Shown: piece by piece, positions 11,677 to 33,440 of the stretch
Layout of the letters: the number at the start of each line of letters is the position of its first letter
How positions within the stretch are numbered: position 1 is the stretch's first letter
DNA from: Rhynchonema sp. JSB1_4
Taxonomy: Eukaryota > Nematoda > Chromadorea > Monhysterida > Xyalidae
Assembly: GCA_030248065.1 (NCBI GenBank)
Contig: JASAMV010003076.1
Coordinates: forward strand, 25,539-89,538
Length of the DNA stretch: 64,000 bases
Reading direction: 5' to 3'
The notes under the pieces: generated by a model
Database searches by the model: none
What the model was told of the DNA's origin: nothing
Seen by the model: the letters and a program-made list of their open reading frames with translations, nothing else
Position numbers and translations under genes: made by a program

Positions 11677-13092
11677 ATCGAATCGATCGATAACTGATTC
11701 GTTCACTGTGATTGTCTTGTTGAACAAGAGAAGTATAAAACAGCAACGTTCTTTCAAAAGCAACACGAGCGAGTATGCTTGTTTGCTATTGATATCTTAG
11801 AATGGCGTTTTTCTGATAAGGCCTTCGGTAGAGGCACACACAGTGCGTGGCTGACAGAGGTCACCTGCTTTGTCGACGTTGATAACATTTTGGTAACAGA
11901 ACCGCATCGAAAATATCAAAATATTTCCCGAAATTGCTGCTGCGCTCAGATGATGAGGGAAATAAAGACCGGTTAAGTTCTACCAACAACTACATTTCAA
12001 CACACAGCACTGTGTTTTCATTGCAAGCATCTCTCTTTTCTGTAACACTTATTTTACAATTTCACCGTGTACAGTTGCTTTTTATTAGAAGTTATAGAAC
12101 ATAACAAAATCGCGAAATTTATTTTAACTGGTTGTGCCAGAAGAATTCTACTTTACAATCACAATCAGAAATGACACGGGAAAAACGTCCTTACAAACTA
12201 CAAGCAATTGTGTAGGGTGTAGTTGTTCGCAGCTTTGAAAGCGGAACAAAAACGTTTTGTGGAAAATATACAAAATGGACTAGACATGAAACTGTAGCAT
12301 ATTTCTCTAATTGCTTTATCATAATTTCTGAAAGGAATCCGACGGGACTGCGTTTTTTTCTAAAGATCCAGAATCCTGCTTGAACCAAACTAGTACAAAC
12401 TTGTCAAATTAATACAATTGTAATTCGACCAGATTTTATATACAAATGACAAAAGCACGAATTTAGGAGGTGGACACGAACAAAAATTTAACCGAAACTG
12501 TTCAAAAGGTCAAATACTGAGAAAAATCACGTGACAACCGGGCTGACAGCGAGGACTAGGCTACACTTTTGCACAAACAGGTAACGATAGAATTTGGCAT
12601 CGGAACCAAATCGCAAGATAAATATTAGATAACCAGTTGGGAGAAAATATTGATTGTATATTTGCAATTATTATTCAATACCACTAAATGTAAGATAGTG
12701 GGGCGTAATTTATCGAGGTACATAGTGAAAGTGCGAAGATTTAGAACATATATGTGTATTTAGCCAACATGTTGTGCAATGCAATCTCAATTACAAATAA
12801 ATTTGAACAATAAAGCATCGTCTTTTCCCGGAAAAGTGCTGCGAAATGAATTTAAATAAATAACTGTAATAGTTACAATAAATACAAACGTGCGAACATG
12901 AGTGAGTGAGAAGAAAAAATATCAGAAACATAGCATGTGTGTAGAATTATGACCATAAATTGAGATATACAGTAGCACAACGCCAATGAAGCACAGAATA
13001 GTAAATAAAATTCAAATGAACACCTACGAAACACCACTATCGACAGACAAATAATTGCTCTGAATCACAAAGTGAACATAATCATAATGTAA
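11677..13092. other. Intergenic region with probable 3' UTR of the kinase gene
   Basis: AT-rich and without convincing exons. It lies upstream of the acyl-CoA synthetase and downstream of the mixed-lineage kinase, both on the minus strand. Several minus-strand AATAAA-type signals occur, so much of it may be the kinase 3' UTR, with the synthetase promoter near 11700-11900. No delimited repeat is seen. Confidence 0.5.
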
Positions 13093-22219
<9,127 letters not shown>

Positions 22220-22852
22220 ATCGCGGTTAGACGCGTACCACTACCGCACTACGACTGACAGGATATTGAGCAACTCAAATAAAAACGCCAGCGACGTAAA
22301 AATACCCGCAGTTAGCCTTCAGAAACCAGGATGACGATTAATGAATGAAAGGACATTGCTCAAATGAACAATTTTGAGCCGTTAGTGACGTTTTGTCTTC
22401 TATTTTGCTATTCTGCAACTTTGGAATTTTCCTCAGCACGATTTTTACACGAGTTGTCAAGTGATAGTGATACTGGGGGGACCGTGGGACCCAAATGGAC
22501 ACGGTTCACAGAAATCGAATCACAAAAACAAAAACATGCTTCCCCGAGAAACTTTTGTAAATTTTGGCGTTTTTGGACGATTTTTTTCTTTGACCCCCCC
22601 CCAATCGGGCTGGGCTGGGCCGCGATTTTGGACTTTTTAATCGGGCCGGGCCGGAGTTTTGGTCAGAATCTATCTCCGCGTCTGCTCTGCTTCCACCATA
22701 AATTTTTTATGGTATTTTTCTCTTTCAATGCCACGTGGAGGAGCATTTGAGACCGTCCCAGTCACCTCCCACGCCCTCGCTTGTGGATTGCTAGCTCCAC
22801 AGAGCGTGTCGAAACCTGAATAAGTCATGCACGTTGCGACAAACCATTAAAT
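22220..22852. other. Intergenic, upstream of the kinase gene
   Basis: Contains G/C runs at about 22476-22490 and 22594-22660, with repeated GGGCCGGGCCGG-like words that suggest another degraded repeat. It should also hold the kinase promoter. No exon was identified and no TATA box is obvious. Confidence 0.5.
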
Positions 22853-23202
22853 TCAATATTTGTCCAAGTCCATCGATTTCTTCATACGGTCGTAATCAAT
22901 TGACAATTCCTGTGATCGGGACATGCTCCGTTTGGTCCCTGCTGTTGCTGCTGCATCGATGTGCATAAATAAGCCGAGGTTTTCACACTTGATAGAAAGC
23001 TTTATAATGAGTGATTTATGGCAAACCTTTAGTTGTGGAACTCTTGCGTTGCGGTGGATTTGGCGTCTCGGCTTCACCTGGCGCCACCGCGTTTCGATTT
23101 TGGTGCCGTCTGCCGGCATTGAACAGTGCGCGTGACGGTCGATAGACTTTGTCACTGTACAACGCACAACAGATGAAGACGACCAAACTCAGCAGCGATA
23201 GA
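22853..23202 (-). CDS. C-terminal exons of an unrecognised membrane protein
   Basis: Two minus-strand exons, 23202-23027 and 22938-22853, join in frame and end in TGA at 22855-22853. The first encodes a strongly hydrophobic segment, LSLLSLVVFICCALY, followed by basic residues and then a hydrophilic tail rich in Pro, Ser, Lys and Arg ending MDLDKY. The pattern is a single transmembrane helix with a short basic tail. Upstream exons, which should lie between 23220 and 24100, could not be found with confidence. The family is not recognised. Confidence 0.5.
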
Positions 23203-23268
23203 CTGAAATCAATGCACCTATATGTGAATGGGAAGCATCAGAAACAGAAACGAACAATGGCTGACATG

Positions 23269-23525
23269 TATAGTCCAGCCAAATGCTCATGAGACGACTT
23301 ATTTTGACGTTGGCTGGCTCAGATTTCCCTGCTCTTCGGCAGATCAAATCCCAGAGAACGAGAAACGTGCAAGACATTATACGGGTTTCGACAAAACAGA
23401 AGGAGAATGACAGTGTTTCCATGTTTTGCACGTGGTTTTTCTCTGGGAATTGTCCCTCAGAGGAACAGCAAAACCGAAGTCAGCCAACCTAAGAAAACGT
23501 CTCATGTGCAAATGGATACACTATA
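23269..23525. mobile_element. MITE family with TATAGTCCAGCC ends, copy 1
   Basis: Begins TATAGTCCAGCC with CTCATGAGACGAC behind it, and ends with a degraded complement (CGTCTCATG, then ACACTATA). The more intact relative at 27860-28220 has the same end sequences. No reading frame and no certain target duplication. Confidence 0.6.
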
Positions 23526-24126
23526 ACTTACGCCATCACGGCTGTGAAGATAAGGCCCATTATCTGATTTCTTCAAATGAACTGGCATGTGAGTTCAGTG
23601 TGCTTCTCTAAGCACGATATAGACAACTAAAATCATTGGACACGATTATTTGCAACTATTTTCCAGCTGAACAGTTTGTTTGCAACGAACGATTACCGGA
23701 TCCCACCATCATTCGATGCAGATTGGTATCCAACAACAAACACGATTTTCAGCAGGAACGGGTGCGCTCGACGGAAATAATCAGTTCAAGTTTGTCGAAT
23801 GTCGGAAACCACGTGCCCCAATCATGTGTCATTCTGCATGCCCGTGCGTGTATGACAAGCTACATGCTTGGTTTCACTTGGCATTCATCCACCTAGTTTT
23901 ATTTCTTTCAACCCGTTCATTCATTATTCCACCAAAGGACAGAAGGTTTATTGACCATTTAGTTAGATTAGGAATAATGATTTACAGCTGCAGATTCAAT
24001 AGAATGAGTTGATAGTGATTACCATATGCTCTAGACCGGTACAAAATAACAAGCACATTTTGATCGCAAGAAGGCGTAAGCAATTAGGATTCGCAGCCGC
24101 AGGCAAACAATGGTCGCAATCACATT

Positions 24127-25471
24127 TCAGCCGTTCATCATTTCGGTGAACTCTGAAGGATAAAAACATAGTATGTAGTAATGGTATGCTTGGCATGAGG
24201 CTCGGCAAATAAAATAAATTTGGCATTTTGCCTGCAACCAACCGGAGAAATCCACCGTTCCCGATCCGTCTTCGTCGATCTCCTCAATGGCGGCGTCCAA
24301 GTCCTTCTCAGTCAATTTATCGTCGATGCCTGACATGATCTCGCGCAGCACATCGGTCGTGATGAATCCTTGGCCCTGAAGAATCAGGCAACGCAATTTG
24401 TCTCGTGACGTTTCTGTCCAACTTGTAATCGGTTTTCTATGACATGCTTTCTGAACAGTATACTGATGTATTCAATGTCAATATGTGTGTATGCATACCT
24501 CTTTGTCAAACAGTCGAAATATTTCTCTCAATTCCTCCTCACTGGCCGGATCGTCCTCCTCCACCGCGTTGACCAGCGCACTAAACTCATCGAACTCGAA
24601 TGAACCACTGCCTGCAGAATGAGGAAATTTGCTGTGCAATTGCAATCAGGCTTGTTACTCGCAGTGTTGCGACACTCTTGGTAATTAATGGATACTTTTG
24701 GACGATCATTCCCATTGATTATAACCATCCACTCAGCACTGCAGTGGTGTGGTGATCGAAAAAAATGAGTCAGGCGATCGTATCAATGATAAGCAGACAG
24801 ACTGTGCGGTCAACTCGTAAGCATCATCTTTTATTTTGCTGTGAGAGTGGAGGCTACGAGCCATGTACAACGATTGAACCATCATCCAACCACAAGCACC
24901 ACCAACCATCGTCATCAAACTCCTCAATCAGCTGTTTGAGTGTGGCTGAGGTGAAGCTGACATCCATCGCTTTTAGAATGGACGCAATCGACGTGGCCTC
25001 AATGTAGTCCTTGCCTTTGGCGTACATCTCGAAAAAGTTCTGCAGCTCCTCTTCGGACGGCTGTAAGTGATCGATCGGTTATATTCTGTGGCAGAAACTT
25101 TAAGCCATTGTTTAGGCCAAGCTTTGCTCAATGGCTTTGCGACCAATTAAGCAGGATTTGTCTGTAGTAAGCCAAACGGCTCCAAATTAGCGTGCAGCTC
25201 CGAATCGCAGAAACATAAGAACAATTAAGTGAATTGCCGAGGGCACGAGCTTTGTGACCACTTATTCCTGCAACAGAGGTCTACTTTGCGTCTTGAATGT
25301 TTGGTCTTGTTGGGGTTCTCAAAAACACAAGTTTGCAACATGAAAAAATATGCTGTCCTCTGTTTGCAACAAAGCTGCAATTATTTTTGAAAACTTCCAA
25401 AATATCAATGAGCAAAATATCACAGAAGAATAAAAAGGTATGCTAACAAGTTTATCTTTATCACTTACCAT
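24127..25471 (-). CDS. Troponin C, invertebrate type
   Basis: Calcium sensor of the thin filament in striated muscle; binds troponin I and T. Five exons: 25471-25469 (the ATG alone), 25060-24907, 24611-24499, 24375-24243 and 24152-24127, summing to 429 bases, 142 residues. Four EF-hand positions can be placed. Site II ([12 protein letters not shown], about 50-61) and site IV ([12 protein letters not shown], about 125-136) are complete. Site I has no usable loop. Site III ([12 protein letters not shown]) lacks the glutamate at position 12. Calcium binding at II and IV only is known for arthropod and other invertebrate troponin C. The protein ends TEMMNG, as troponin C proteins typically do, which separates it from calmodulin. 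The initiator exon holds only the ATG before the donor GTAAGT. Confidence 0.93.
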
Positions 25472-26181
25472 TTTGAGCAGCTCTCAACACGCTTGGACTT
25501 CGCTGAACTTGGATAAAACGGAAGTCAATATGTAGGGGACCCTTCCAAATTCAAAAACAATGCGTGTGTGTTCCGGGCGATAAATAACGCCAACAAAGTA
25601 GAGCACAATCTGAAAGGTAACGCCCGTGGTCGGTAAAAGTATAGTCGCTCATAAAGTCACATTACCTTAAAGACTCGCTTGAACTTTGGTTCACGATCAA
25701 GTTACACCCTTTTGGTCTGTTGCTTGTGTGTCGCGGTGTGTGAAAGCGGCCATTTTGCGGAATCCAAAGTATTCAATTACAAGCCTCTCTCTCAGATGCG
25801 AACAAAAGGGTTGCAGCTTTTAGGATAAAACATGTTTTTGAAGTGTGTTTTGTTCTTTTTGTGTCAGAGAAAACAAGAGTGGGACAACAGTCAACGCGCA
25901 ATTACTATTACCGACCAGGGAATTGCGGGTTGTGATTTTGTAAACTGCCGTCAAGATACAGTACCATACATAGAACGCGGAAGCTGTAATAGGTATAATA
26001 CCATGTATTATACGTATCATACCTTGAGCTGCACATTTATTCCATTATTTTACCGATCATATGCTCTTCAGAAAGATCACACAGAAAAAGGAATAAGACA
26101 AAATACAACAGTAAAACGAAAGCACAGTGCGAGGCAGCATAAAGACAAAAGCGAAATTTTATGATCAGTTCGGCTGTGGTG
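25472..26181. other. Intergenic, troponin C upstream region
   Basis: Leader and promoter region of troponin C on one side and the tail of the mannitol dehydrogenase gene on the other. No TATA box, exon or delimited repeat is clear. A frame of 110 codons at 25832-26164 on the plus strand looks like chance. Confidence 0.5.
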
Positions 26182-29100
26182 TCACTTTAAGACTTCCTGC
26201 AACGCCCATATGCTGCCGTAATCGACAATCTGTGTCAACCAAGCGTCCATAACACCGATGAACTGGGGTGCAGTCAATGCGGGCAGCACGTGGGATATGA
26301 ACTGGTGACAGTTCTTTGTTGAGACCGCCTCTTCCGCCAAAACGTGCAGCTGGTCGAAACGCGAGTCTTGAACGTCGTACTTGATATCTGGCTTGTCGCC
26401 TGCAGAAACATTGCGGCCATAAACATGTCGATCGGTCCTGTATGCGTTTCATACGCATCTATGTTTCGACCAGCGTTAAAGTTTATCATGAACATGTTGA
26501 ACAAGCTACGGTGGTCGAAACTAGTCGCATGAGTACAATACATTTTTTATCCTGAACGACTGAGGCAGGACCAGATCGAGGTCAATATGTTTGACAACGA
26601 CAAACAATAGGGAACAAACTCTCATTGAATGCGACGATGGCATGGTGCAACAAGCCAAAACAGTGCACATTGCAATGAACTCAGCCGAACCACACAAATA
26701 ACCACCTTGTCCAGTCATGTATTTGATCCAAGCAGCCAAAGCGAATGCGATGTATTTGATCGGCAAATGTCCATCGATCAATTGTGCGGTCCCGTCGGCG
26801 ACAAAGAAACTGAATTTGGTTGAACCATCGAATGCCAGACGCGACAGTTGATCACTGATCGCTGGGTTACTGTAAGTGATAATCATGCTTATGTTACAGC
26901 CCTGGCACTTACAGATTACATGTCCCTATGTCAAAAACAATGGTCATGTGCAGAGCCGAAATAAACTGCTGACTGGTGCCACTAATTTCGGCCAGCGAGA
27001 AAGGTCGGCTCTTACAAATAATTTTCAGACAATAGGGTTATGCGAACAACCTGAATCTTTCGACGAGAATGTCACAATACGATTTGAGATCGACCCCCGG
27101 CACGTCAGGCACGGCCGGCAACATTTCCTGCATGTAGCCCTGCACGAACTTGCGGATCTGCAAATCGGAATGGATTTCAAAATGCGTGGGGCAGCAATTG
27201 AACAGGTGAACTATCTTTGTATACAGTATCTGTAGCTCATGATTGGCTCTTGTGTATCATTTTGGTTTGTGGCAAATGATTTCCAATTCTTTCGGTTGCA
27301 CTGCACACGCTACTGACAAAATTCGCTGTAACATCATAGCACCCCGAGCACTTTTGCACGAAATCAACACTATTCAAAAATAGCTGTGCATTGTGAAAAC
27401 AGCATATTGTACACCGGTCCATTGTTAAGAAACTGTAAGGCATTCTTATTCTAAGGTTACCATATCAACCAACAACAATTACAGTAACCAACCAAAGGAT
27501 CAGCCATTGCACCATCGACCGTGCTGTGTCCAACCAATATAGATATATAAGCGAGTGCACTATGCGCGCCATTCAACAGTCGTAACTTCATCAATTCGTA
27601 CGGGCGCACATCTGACAAATCCGAAACACCATAAACTTGCAGCAACGTATTGTCCTTGTGGACACCATTTGGATGAGGAATATAGCCGTTCGACGACATG
27701 TTCGGAGCCATTTTATGATGTTAAAAAGTTTATCCAATTGGCGTTGGGTTTTTGGAAGCTGAGCATAGTCAAATGACGTTATTTTTGGAAGACGCGCCTC
27801 TTTTATAGTGATTTCACAACTTTGTTCACGAACTTTCTGAACACAGAACCGAATCTGTTTATAGTCCAGCCACCAGCTCATGAGACGACTTTTTTTAAAG
27901 CTTGCTTGGCCGCATTCAAAAATGCTCCAGATACACGTGTTTTCGCAAACAAAAGAAAGAGATTGGCTGAGGGAGATGATGACAAGTTCCAGCTGGCTGA
28001 CCTCAATTTGTTGCGTGCTTACGCGAACAGCAGCGATGTTCAGCACACAAATGTTTTGGGAGTCAAAAGGGAATTTACGCACTGAGTGGAGAGCGTGTTT
28101 TTAAAAAATATGTGCGTTTCTCTTTCTTTCATTTCCGAAATACGTGGAACCGGAACATTGTTGGATCCGCACAAGCCAATTTCAAAAAAAGTCGTCTCAT
28201 GAGTTCGTGGCTGGACTATACACCAAGTCACGAGACTGACCTGGGGCGTTTTTTGACGCAGCGGCTATAAGCAATACCTTTTGATGGTTTTTCTGCCTTT
28301 GCTGTATTCGCACTTGCATTAGTCAGAGGCAGACTGAACTATGTACGCACGAAAGTGATCAGATGACTGACATTTACCACGTCAACACAAATGCAGTAAC
28401 AACCGAAAGTGAAATCTGTACGGCGCGCCACCTGTTTTGCTCCACTTCGACATTCCAAAAAGGTTGCCCAATGTGTAAAACGTGGAACCAGGAATATGTT
28501 TGTGTTTAAAGTTAGTACCACGTGGGAGGGCATTCTGCACGTACACGTGACTCACTTTTGTAACACAATAAGAACTAAACAAGAACTTAGCACGGCTTGG
28601 TTGGTGCCATTTACATGCAGCTGCGCAAAAAGCTAAAAGTGAGCGAAAACGCATAACGCAGCTCGTAAAGTTCCAATTTTCGCCGGCAAAAACTGCCCAA
28701 TTTCAGCCGCCCACACTGACATTCGCAACTCCGGTTACTAAATTGAAACCTTTATTGTAGCTTTACAAATTGCGTTTCATAAGTGAGGAAAACAGTTATT
28801 CTCAATTGGATTCGTCGCTGAAGTATACTGTATCTGTAAGTGTGAGTTTAGATACAATACGCACGTGTTCGCTCCGGCTAGCTTTATTGATCGGCCACAC
28901 ACAGAAAGCAAACGGCCGTCTTAATTCCATCCCAATTGAAGCAAGAAAATGTTGACGAATCTCTCTTGTGAATACTCTGTGACTCCGATACGCTACAAAG
29001 AAGGTAAAAGATACATTGTAAAACCTTGCAGTTTTGACCAACCTAACACAAACTGTGCGCCAACATGATGCCATGCGGGTCGGCCGGCCATAAAGTTGTC

Positions 29101-30470
29101 CTCAATTATCCATTGATGGTAAGTTTCACATTGGACTGGCCATGCGTCGTGCACACCTTTGCCACGTACATAGTCGATCAAGGTGGACTCGGTGACAGGC
29201 GTTATGCAATCTACCATGCTATTCGGGAAACTGGCTGATGTTTCAATGCGGTGTAGCAGACTGCAATCAGAATTTAGACAATATGATGTTTAGATTCAAG
29301 AATGAAATTTGTTCGAGGTGAGCGATGGGTGAAGATTACCGTTCGTCATGAAGTTCTCTTGCAAATGCCAACATGGCCTCCCGCAGTCGATTGCCGTTTT
29401 CAGGCACGTTGTCACAAGACAGCAGTGTAACAGGGCTACTGCGCTGGAAGAAAACTTAGATTTTCTCGTCCATTGAATTTAGCGAAGTTGGCTGACCCAA
29501 CCTGCAGCAACATATGACTAAGCAGACCGAGCGCGGTCTGTGGATTTTTGTCTTCGAATGATTTCAGATCATGTTGCACGGCTGTGTTCGTTAGATCCAG
29601 TTTCTGTTCGCTGTTCAGGCAGTATCCAGCTGAATAAACGTTGCATGTGCTCAAACTGACACTACAATAACTGTGTAAATCAGACACCTTCAGTGATGGT
29701 CAGCGACACGATTTTCGTTCGCTCTTCACTCAGTAAATCCACGATTTCACGTTTTGTTTCAAGGTCTTTTCCATGATGGTACCCCACAATCGAGCCGATT
29801 ATTCGAATGTCTTCGAGTGGATCACTTTTAGAAACTTCGGTAACAACATACGGATCAAAACTGGACGTGAAGTGAGCGCGTGGTCCCCTGAATGTGGAAG
29901 GAAAGTGTGGATAGGCCATTGACGTTCATTTGCCATGTAGAAAACGCGAGATCAACCAACCTTGACAACAATGTGTACAGTCCTTGTTGATCCGCAAGAA
30001 CCTGTGCCATTTTCTCATCACTTGGCACGATGCCAACACCTTCGATCGCCCATTCCTGCCCGTTGGAGTGTTCGGACAGCAAATGTGTGTACAATGCCTC
30101 AAGCAATGGGTTTGGGTTACATCAAGCTGTATATTCGTTTTATGATGACGACCCGGTGCACCACTGTTTTTACGTACGAAAAATAAGTCAAAAGCGCTTG
30201 GCTCGGATCCAATATAGTTATCGAGCATCAAACACGCGCTGTGAACCCTTTTTGGTTGCCAGTTAGATGTAGGTGGCGCATCAAATTTCGTCAGTCCGAA
30301 TGGACCAGATGGTCACAGTTCCACCCCACCTGATGAGCTCTGTGGAAGCCTCCAACGCCAACGTGAACAATTCGGCTGTATGCGGTCGAGTCGACATTGA
30401 AACTGCGCTTGTAGCTCGGTGTTGGAATTCCACTGGCTTTTGCCGATGTGAGCAATTGGGAGGAGGCCAT
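26182..30470 (-). CDS. Mannitol 2-dehydrogenase family enzyme (polyol-specific long-chain dehydrogenase)
   Basis: NAD(P)-dependent oxidoreductase; characterised relatives interconvert mannitol and fructose or related sugar acids. Ten exons: 30470-30330, 30097-29961, 29887-29688, 29629-29502, 29443-29340, 29260-29043, 27611-27493, 27157-27051, 26869-26706 and 26399-26182. They sum to 1536 bases, 511 residues, as expected for the family. The nucleotide-binding start VGVGGFHRAHQ is at about 37-47, then SLTITEAGYCLN, LLSCDNVPENG and IIEDNFMAGRP. The catalytic set is in YELMKLRLLNGAH: Lys near 318, Asn near 323 and His near 326, with the spacing known for this family. Intron 6 is about 1.4 kb and holds a MITE. 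The gene is fully intron-bearing and its codon use looks like its neighbours. The exact polyol substrate is not determined. Confidence 0.95.
27860..28220. mobile_element. MITE family with TATAGTCCAGCC ends, copy 2, in intron 6 of the mannitol dehydrogenase gene
   Basis: Left end TATAGTCCAGCCACCAGCTC with CATGAGACGACTTTTTTT behind it faces a closely matching complement at 28175-28220. Length 361 bases, inverted ends over about 35 bases. No transposase frame. Flanks show no convincing duplication beyond one or two bases. Confidence 0.8.
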
Positions 30471-31042
30471 TTTATAAAATTATTCAACCAAAAATGAAGT
30501 AAAATACATGCTGTGCGTGCCCAACATGAAAGCCGCAAGTATCGTTGCGTAGCCGCTCTTTCGTTATCACCCGGTGCATTTTTGACAATAAACCACACAG
30601 GGGTGTCAAGGCCATATGGTGCGTTTGTGATAACGGTCCGGATTTATGACGCAAACAGTCAAATGCTGTTTATCGATGTCTTTATCATGCTGTAAGTAGG
30701 TTGAAAGCGTGTAACACCTATGCAGATACAAAAGACGACCGTGGCAAGAACTTCATAACGACAACTTTGTATCGCAAATCAAGGAAACTAACAGAGAAAC
30801 ACAAGGTGTTATAGGAGTGATGTTTACATGCAGCAAACCAACCAAATAACAACAAACATACGAACGTTAACGTTGGTTGTTAATTTCCACCTGTTAGCAG
30901 TTACACACAGTGTACCCTTTTAGTGAAGTCTTGATGTACATAGATGTAGAGTAACTCTGTTTATGTTCGAAGTCCACCGTGAATCACCACTCTTGAATAT
31001 TCATCTTCTAACTATAATGGCCCTGCAAATTACCAGCTAGGA
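30471..31042. other. Intergenic, nothing recognised
   Basis: Upstream of the mannitol dehydrogenase gene (its promoter should be here) and downstream of the zinc-finger gene. AT-rich, no exon or repeat identified. Confidence 0.5.
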
Positions 31043-33269
31043 TCACTGTAAAGATGGTAGACTGCAGATCCGAGAATAAAGCTCAGTTCGCTTGCGCTGC
31101 AACGAATCAATGACTTCATCGACAGTTTTATCGACGAGCGAATTCAGTAGCACGTCCCGAATCACCGATCGAGCACAGAGTCGCACCAGAGCACCCTTGT
31201 CCGATCCAGGCACATACAAGGCGGTGTGCCTGTGTCTCCTGATGTCCCGGGCAGTCGCCACATGCTCGTTCAGACCCGAACGTAGTTTGTAATCCTTGCC
31301 ACAAGTGCAAATATACGGCCGGACTTGGCTGTGTTTGAGTCTCAGATGGATATTGCGCCCCGATGCCTGTTTGAATGTCTGTTCACAGTGCGGACATTGA
31401 TACCCGCGTGCGTCCGAGTGGATCTTCTTGTGATTGGTCAAATTAGCGGATTGTGCAAATAGCACGCCACATACATCGCACTCGAATGGCTTTTCACCGG
31501 TGTGCACACGCAAATGCGATTGGAGGTATTCGTTCTTTGCAAATGTCTTCGAACATGCCACACACGAGAATCGTTTAATTTCATTTTTCATTCTCTCCTT
31601 CTTGTGATGGTCTCGATGTCTACGTAGCTCTTTCTTCAATTTAGTTTCGAATGTGCACCGTCTGCATCGCAACACTCGTTCGTGTGCGGTTCTAACGTGT
31701 GAGTTCAATTTTGCGAGTCCGTCGAATGTTTTGTGACATTCAGCACATACGTGTAGCAACGGCGGTTTGACATCCTGGAACGTTTGAACTGAATATATGC
31801 CGGTATGAAACTTGACGATTGGACGGAACGGTCAACCCTTAACCACATGACGTTGCTCCATTTCTAGATTAATGCCACTACCAGGGTTGTTTCAAAAAAA
31901 AAAGTGGTCAATTAAAAAATTTTTTTTTAAAAAAAAAATTTTTTTTTTTTGAAACTCAGATTTTGCTTTTTTTTTTAATAAAAAAAAGTTGCCCAAAATG
32001 GGCTAAAATGTCCAAAAATGGCCTTTTTCGAGGCAAAAAATTGGCACTTTTTTTCTGTGGACGAGACAATTTTTCCAAAATCGCGCCTGCGGCGCCCTGT
32101 ATTGTCCCCAAATCCGTACAGGGATGCGCGGGGCTGGTCTTTTATAGTGATGTGGCACCGATAATGTACTACTACATGCTACTACACATGTATATATGCA
32201 GGTCTGGTGCAAAACCGGGCGCGCAAAGTCGATCTGACGCGCAAGATTTGGGCTGTAATCGATATTTTGATGGTCGTATATCAGATATACGGCATTAGAT
32301 GCATTAAAATACGTTGTACGGCATGCTACAATACATCAGAGTAACATCGTTAGTGAACATCAACCTCAGACTGGTCGGAGACCATGGAATCTGCACAATA
32401 CTACCGGGTGTCACCACACAAGTTCGGTCTGAGGCGAAAATTTTTCAATTTTTGAAAAATATGTTGTATCGATTTCATTTATCCTGAAACGTCGTTTGCA
32501 ACACTTTTTCTAATAAAAAAATTTCTAAAAAAAAAAAAAAAAAAAATTCCAAAAAAAAAAAAAAAAATTTTTTTTTTAAAAAAAAAGCTCGTTAATAAAA
32601 AAATTTTTTTTTCAACCCTGGCCACTACCTTGGCCGAGTATCACCAGGCATTGTCAAAGTCACATGACAACGTCAAAGTTGGCATCACGTACCGCCTTAG
32701 TTTGGGGCATTGTTACGAAATCCAAAAAAACAGGATGAAATTCAGGCATCTGTACCTTTTTCGCTCGTCGCTGTGTGCGATGCAATGGTCTGGCAACCAC
32801 CTCGGCCGATGGTGCACCATGTTTACATTGCTGGTGTCTTCTCACAGCTTGAATGGTCTTGAAGTTTTGACCACAAACATCACACACATGTGGTCGTGCT
32901 AACGAATGTTTGTAGATCAGGTGCTGTTGGAGATTACCTGATAGCTGATAATCGTGATCAGATATTGCGGACGTGACCAATTGCTTATCAGTCAGTTCTA
33001 TTCAATTCTACGCACCACACAGCCACGTGACACAGATTGAGCTAATCACAAATGTGACAACGTCATTGGTCATGCGTCAGTCAGCTTTTTCACAACTCAC
33101 TTTTCTGCGAGAACGTTGCATCACATTGCGAGCACGTATACGGCCGTTCACCCAAATGCACCACTTTGTGATGCCTGCGAACTTCGTAATCAGTCGAACC
33201 GACGTATGCACAGTCGACACATTCGGGTTTAGTTCGCACCGTTTTCTTTTTCTTCACATACTTGCCCAT
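31043..33269 (-). CDS. C2H2 zinc-finger protein, about nine fingers
   Basis: Probable DNA-binding transcription regulator. Three exons, 33269-33101, 32937-32756 and 31774-31043, sum to 1083 bases, 360 residues. The start MGKYVKKKKTVRTK is basic. Fingers follow: ECVDCAYV..., YTCSQCDATFSQKSNLQQH (cut by the first intron exactly within FSQK/SN), HVCDVCGQNF, HVCAECHKTF, LRCRRCTFET, FSCVACSKTFAKN, FECDVCGVLFAQS and YQCPHCEQTFKQA. A last degenerate finger, YICTCGKDYKLRSG, has only one base of spacing between its cysteines. TGEKP-type linkers are present between some fingers. About 55 residues without fingers close the protein. I cannot assign it to a named family. A 739-bp transposon lies in intron 2. 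Confidence 0.9.
31882..32620. mobile_element. hAT-type MITE with CAGGGTTG ends, 739 bp, 8-bp duplication
   Basis: Inverted ends CAGGGTTG and CAACCCTG enclose the element, and GCCACTAC is duplicated exactly at 31874-31881 and 32621-32628. Next to both ends are long A and T runs that could pair into a hairpin. CAGGG-type ends with 8-bp duplications are typical of hAT elements. No transposase frame. It lies in intron 2 of the zinc-finger gene. Confidence 0.9.
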
Positions 33270-33440
33270 TCGAGATGCTCAGCGATTACTGTAAATTGTC
33301 CCGATGACTGTGCCACGGAAACTGTAATTATGAGCGGCCAATAAAAAGTACTCGTTTGGAAGCAGACCAATTGATTTCACGCAAAAAACAGCATGATAGA
33401 AGCAGCACTGAGGACCAAAAATTGCCGCTCCTGTTATTTA

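Noticed and set aside
11677..11766. Extending the acyl-CoA synthetase N-terminus upstream to a hydrophobic MLLLKERCC-like start
   Set aside because: The apparent start is GTG, not ATG. The ATG at 11676 gives the normal family length and in-phase exons.
23636..24012. Plus-strand frames with several cysteines (FVECRKPRAPIMCHS) as an exon
   Set aside because: They overlap between minus-strand genes, do not agree on one frame, and have no partner exons. Possible but not supportable.
25832..26164. A 110-codon plus-strand frame as a gene
   Set aside because: Its composition is like intergenic DNA, with no motif and no splice partners; it lies in the gap between two minus-strand genes.
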